In this document: one piece after another, positions 60,991-64,000 of the stretch | How positions within the stretch are numbered: position 1 is the first letter of the stretch | Layout: every line of letters begins with the position of its first letter | Source: Brevibacterium marinum | GTDB lineage: Bacteria > Actinomycetota > Actinomycetes > Actinomycetales > Brevibacteriaceae | Reading direction: 5' to 3' | Length of the DNA stretch: 64,000 nt | Assembly: GCF_011927955.1 (NCBI RefSeq) | Contig: NZ_JAATJN010000001.1 | Location: 3,472,001-3,536,000, forward strand | Position numbers and translations under genes: made by a program | Notes under the pieces: generated by a model | The model's input: only the letters and a program-made list of their open reading frames with translations | The model's database searches: none | Told to the model about the DNA's origin: nothing

Positions 60991-61333
60991 GGCCGGTGGT
61001 GAGCTCGTTGTGGGCTTCGAGGAGGTCAAGGAGGATGCGCATCGTGGCGTGAAGGTATTTGCCGCACTGGCCGCCCGAGATCGCCCACACGCGCTGGAGA
61101 ACCTTGACCGCGTCGTAGGAGTATTTCCTCGCACGCGGCTTCCGAGGCTGTTTGGCGACCTGCCGGCCGGGCCCTGGCGGATGTTTAGATGCCTGAGTCA
61201 GACGCCGTCGAGCGTTGTCGCGGGTCCACCCCGTGACTGCCACGACTTCGTCGAGCACGGCGCCCTTGTTCTTCTTCGAAGCCTTCTTGTATTGCCTGGC
61301 GTATTTCGTGGTGATCTCTGTACGAGTCGCCAT
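60965..61333 (-). pseudogene. Insertion-sequence transposase, N-terminal fragment
   Basis: About 120 residues. They have the N-terminal helix-turn-helix region of integrase-core (DDE) transposases: ATRTEITTKYARQYKKASKK, GAVLDEVVAVTGWTRDNARRRL, KYSYDAVKVLQRVWAISGGQCGKYL in two parts. The frame stops soon after the integrase-like sequence begins, and the whole catalytic DDE core is absent. No terminal inverted repeats were recognised. It is a truncated remnant fused to the integrase fragment. Confidence 0.7.
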
Positions 61334-61521
61334 CGACAGTTCACTCCCCATAGCTTCCGAGGATCCACCATTTCGCGGGCAAAAGTATATGAGGCACCGA
61401 GGATGGCATCCGGGCTGCTTATCTGAGTCTTGTCGGCGAATTGACTCTGCAAACAATTCCCACATAGGCTATCCATCGGATATACGAACGATGGATTCTA
61501 TATGCGAAAGACAGTGAGGTC
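61334..61521 (+). promoter_or_regulatory. Control region of the TRAP operon
   Basis: A candidate promoter TTGACT (61441-61446) and TAGGCT (61465-61470) with an 18-base spacer is followed directly by an inverted repeat ATCCATCG (61471-61478) / CGATGGAT (61489-61496). The arms are 8 bp and perfect, at the expected transcription start. A repressor site is likely; the regulator gene is not in the window. Confidence 0.5.
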
Positions 61522-62607
61522 ATGTCGCTACTCGAAAACCTGGGTACTCGCCCAAAGCACAAACGCTCATTACTACCCCTGGTCAGCACTCTCATAGTGG
61601 CGCTATCCGCAATCGCTGGTTGCGCATCCACCGACAGCTCCGGCCACACAACATTGAGCTTGGCCGATTCCTACTCCCCCAAGCACCCCTTCGGTAAGTA
61701 CGGAGTCAGCGTCTTCCTTGACGAGCTCGATGATGGCGGTATCGCTACCGAGTACTACCCGTCTGGACAAATGGGAAACGCAGAGGATCTTGCGTCGCTC
61801 ATTTCGACTGACAATGTCGACATTGGTCCGGCGTCAGCGGCGTACCTGGAAGACAAGCTGCCGCTATCAAGTGTTGGTGACTTGCCGATGATGACAACGG
61901 ATGCCTGCGTTGCTTCCGAATCGATGATGGACCTCCTAGCCGAGGACGGAATCCTGTACCAGGAGGAATATGAGGACCGAGGGCTGAGGCCACTGTGGGT
62001 TTCGATCATTCCCGGATACGAAGTGATGACGAGTAACGCAAACGTCGAAGAACCCTCTGATGTGAACGGCTTGCTCCTACGCTCTTCAGGCGGGGCATTC
62101 GACGTCACGATGGAGACCATTGGAGCTTCGGCAGTCAGCATGTCCGCTGCCGATACATACGAGGCGATGGCGAGAAGCACCGTCGATGGGACAGCGATGC
62201 CATTCGTCAGCGTCCCCTCGTACAACCTCGAACAAGTCGCCATCTATTCAACTAAGGGGCTCAACCTTGGATCTGTTGGAATCCCATATGTCATCAGCGA
62301 ACGAGCCTGGGACGGTCTCTCTCCGCAAGAGCAGCAGAAGGTCACAGACGCAGCTGCGAAGGCCCAGCAATCGCTATGCGATGGTCTCAACAAGGAGAAG
62401 TCAGAGGCCGAAGCGCTGATGAAAGACGCGGGAGTGACTTTCACGCCGATCGACGGTAACGCCAAGCAGAAGTGGGCACGTGAACTCAGCCGTGCGAAAT
62501 CCGATTGGGCAACCAGTCTCGACTCCGCCGGGCTGCCCGGCACCGAAGTCCTCACAGATTTCGAGAAGGCGGTGACGAAGAATGAACGCAATCGAACCGT
62601 CTCCTGA
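61522..62607 (+). CDS. TRAP transporter substrate-binding lipoprotein (DctP family)
   Basis: A 361-residue extracytoplasmic solute receptor. The signal peptide ends in a lipobox with Cys34 (AIAGCAST). Then come TLSLADSYSPKHPFGKYGV, a conserved region around GLLLRSSGGAFDVTMETIGA with the Arg that usually binds the solute carboxylate, and DGTAMPFVSVPSYNLEQVA. It contains an in-frame TTA codon at 61570-61572. It overlaps the small permease start by 26 bases. Acidic solutes are typical ligands. Confidence 0.9.
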   Translation: MSLLENLGTRPKHKRSLLPLVSTLIVALSAIAGCASTDSSGHTTLSLADSYSPKHPFGKYGVSVFLDELDDGGIATEYYPSGQMGNAEDLASLISTDNVDIGPASAAYLEDKLPLSSVGDLPMMTTDACVASESMMDLLAEDGILYQEEYEDRGLRPLWVSIIPGYEVMTSNANVEEPSDVNGLLLRSSGGAFDVTMETIGASAVSMSAADTYEAMARSTVDGTAMPFVSVPSYNLEQVAIYSTKGLNLGSVGIPYVISERAWDGLSPQEQQKVTDAAAKAQQSLCDGLNKEKSEAEALMKDAGVTFTPIDGNAKQKWARELSRAKSDWATSLDSAGLPGTEVLTDFEKAVTKNERNRTVS

Positions 62608-63115
62608 GGCGACCACTCAGAATTATGGCCGTGTCCACGGCGCAGTCGTTTCCACATCGAAGTGGTGTGCCATGATCGCCTTGGCGCTCATCACGGTGCT
62701 CATGCTCGCAGAAGTCGTCCTCCGCTACTTCGCTGGCAGTCCCCTGGGTTGGAACGTCTCGTTCATCGAAAAAGTACTTCTCCCCGGTGTCGTCTTCCTC
62801 GGGATGCCGTGGGGATACGCTGCTGGCGCTCACGTCGCAGCAGACATGGTGTACGACAAACTTCCTACCGGGATGCGGGCGGCAGCTCGATGGCTGAGCT
62901 TCATCATAGTGCTCGTGGGAGTCGCCGCATTGTTCATCGGAGGACTGATCACGATGCTCGAGGCATTCAAGCACGGAGACATCCCCCCTCCCTTGTCGTC
63001 TCAGTTGCCGATCTATAGCTGGATTTGGCGCTTGTTCCTCCCTGTCGGAAGTCTGTTCACCGCGATCATCATCGTCCTGGAATCCAGGACCTTCCTCAAA
63101 GGCGGTGTCGCCTGA
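62582..63115 (+). CDS. TRAP transporter small permease (DctQ family)
   Basis: A 177-residue four-helix membrane subunit. It shows MLAEVVLRYFAGSPLGWNVSFIEKVL, FLGMPWGYAAGAHVAADMVYD in parts and IPLYSW-like PIYSWIWRLFLPVG. The family Glu in the second helix region is present. Its stop overlaps the large permease start by one base (TGATG). Confidence 0.9.
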   Translation: MNAIEPSPEATTQNYGRVHGAVVSTSKWCAMIALALITVLMLAEVVLRYFAGSPLGWNVSFIEKVLLPGVVFLGMPWGYAAGAHVAADMVYDKLPTGMRAAARWLSFIIVLVGVAALFIGGLITMLEAFKHGDIPPPLSSQLPIYSWIWRLFLPVGSLFTAIIIVLESRTFLKGGVA

Positions 63116-64000
63116 TGCTAGTACTCACCGTTACAGTCCTACTGCTAGTCCTCATCCTGCTGCGTGTCCCGATCGCTTTCGCGATTCTCATCAGCGGAAT
63201 CATCGGACTTCTCTGCCTTGGCGGGCCGTCCGACATGATCGGCGTCTTGGTGACCATTCCGCAAAGCGCCGTCGGGAACAACTCGCTGGCTGCAATCCCA
63301 CTCTTCATTCTCATGGCACAATTTGTCCTCCACAGCGGCGCGCTGTCCAGTCTGTTCGACTCGGCACGAGTTCTGGTCGGCCGACTGCGCGGCGGGACAG
63401 CACACGCTGCTGTCGGAGCCGGAGCGATCTTCGCCGCAGTTTCAGGATCATCAACCGCCGCGGCCGCAACCCTTGCCCACACGTCCACCGGCGAACTCAT
63501 TCGGCAGGGCTACGACAAGAAGCTCAGCGCAGGAGTCGTGGCCGCAGCAGGAACATTAGCGGCCATGATCCCTCCCAGCGTGCTCCTCATCTTCTACGCC
63601 ATCACCGCAGAAGCCGGAGTAGGACCGACACTCATTGCCGGAATCATCCCGGGCATCCTCGTCGCGCTGGCGCTCATCATCACGATCACCGTGCTGATCA
63701 CTTTCAACGCATCAACAGCACCTCGCGGCGAAGCCAGTTCCGGACAAGAAAAACTACGTAGCCTTACTGGGCTCCTCCCGGTTGCTGGGCTCTTCGTCCT
63801 CGTCGTCGGCCTCGTTTTTTTGGGAGTCACGACCGCCACCGAAGCTGCCGCAGTCGGTTGCCTGGGAGCTCTTGGGCTCATGCTCGGCAAGAAGAAAATC
63901 ACCTGGGCGACCATCACGAAGTCATTTGCTGAGGCACTCAGCTCTTCCATCATGATCCTCACAATCATCATGGCAGCCCATGTCTTCGGTCACTTCATCA
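63115..64000 (+). CDS. TRAP transporter large permease (DctM family), 3' truncated by window end
   Basis: The frame opens with ATG at 63115 and runs without a stop to the last base, about 295 residues. Conserved DctM features are LRVPIAFAILISGIIGLL, IPLFILMAQFVLHSG, GGTAHAAVGAGAIFAAVSGSSTAAAATLAH in parts, and MIPPSVLLIFYAITAEAGVG. Roughly 130 residues are missing. An in-frame TTA codon lies at 63556-63558. It would couple inward flow of the solute to sodium. Confidence 0.9.
   Translation, partial: MLVLTVTVLLLVLILLRVPIAFAILISGIIGLLCLGGPSDMIGVLVTIPQSAVGNNSLAAIPLFILMAQFVLHSGALSSLFDSARVLVGRLRGGTAHAAVGAGAIFAAVSGSSTAAAATLAHTSTGELIRQGYDKKLSAGVVAAAGTLAAMIPPSVLLIFYAITAEAGVGPTLIAGIIPGILVALALIITITVLITFNASTAPRGEASSGQEKLRSLTGLLPVAGLFVLVVGLVFLGVTTATEAAAVGCLGALGLMLGKKKITWATITKSFAEALSSSIMILTIIMAAHVFGHFI

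Noticed and set aside
60334..61134. An intact 266-residue integrase
   Set aside because: The first 50 residues are the transposase region read in another frame, and the core-binding domain is missing.

Overview
This window is about 64 kb of high-GC DNA with no rRNA, CRISPR array or intact prophage. The gene set suggests an actinobacterium of the Micrococcales, probably Brevibacterium or a close relative. Evidence includes GTG/TTG starts, many ATGA/GTGA coupled operons, an actinobacterial-type inositol-3-phosphate synthase, a DtxR-like iron box and paired DUF202 genes. The genus is an inference from gene style; no marker gene is present.

Layout. (1) 1-11073: acyl-CoA catabolism. A truncated MHS-type MFS transporter is followed by a TetR regulator with a CoA ligase, an acyl-CoA dehydrogenase, a quinone oxidoreductase, and a four-gene operon of APH-like kinase, SDR, ACAD10/11-like dehydrogenase and CoA ligase. 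That operon resembles the Pseudomonas levulinate (lva) logic for 4-hydroxyacyl-CoA. (2) 11174-17315: GntR regulator plus ligI, MFS transporter, galD/ligU-like, ligJ and ligK. This is a complete lower branch of protocatechuate 4,5-cleavage, from 2-pyrone-4,6-dicarboxylate to pyruvate and oxaloacetate, with no ring-cleavage dioxygenase beside it. (3) 17344-21077: an Mre11/Rad50-like pair without a zinc hook. (4) 21270-25413: siderophore ABC importer under a probable DtxR box. (5) 25796-33583: a coupled operon of peptide ABC importer, isoaspartyl dipeptidase and NhaC antiporter.

(6) 33733-39486: AraC regulator, VOC protein, a three-gene sodium:solute symporter cassette, and a membrane-anchored sulfite-oxidase-like molybdoenzyme. 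(7) 39585-60056: mostly housekeeping and membrane genes: BI-1, AbgT, ino1, prfC, hrpA, DinB, Nramp-like, DUF202 pair, AEC carrier, DUF1461, ppk2 and MFS. (8) 60180-64000: a tRNA with a UAA anticodon and short variable region, a terminator, an integrase fragment, a transposase fragment, then a TRAP transporter operon that looks lower in GC. This resembles the edge of a decayed integrative element at a tRNA.

Several intergenic regions carry unusual repeat structures: a 17-bp triplication, an octamer array and a 21-bp perfect hairpin before the symporter cassette; a 36-bp perfect duplication near 57.2 kb; a 28-bp triplication upstream of hrpA; and a related 58-bp element at 25.5 and 33.6 kb. The most promising leads are the kinase/ACAD operon with its shared promoter motif, the orphan 2-pyrone-4,6-dicarboxylate pathway, the isoaspartyl-dipeptide operon, and the UAA tRNA beside genes that use the rare TTA codon.
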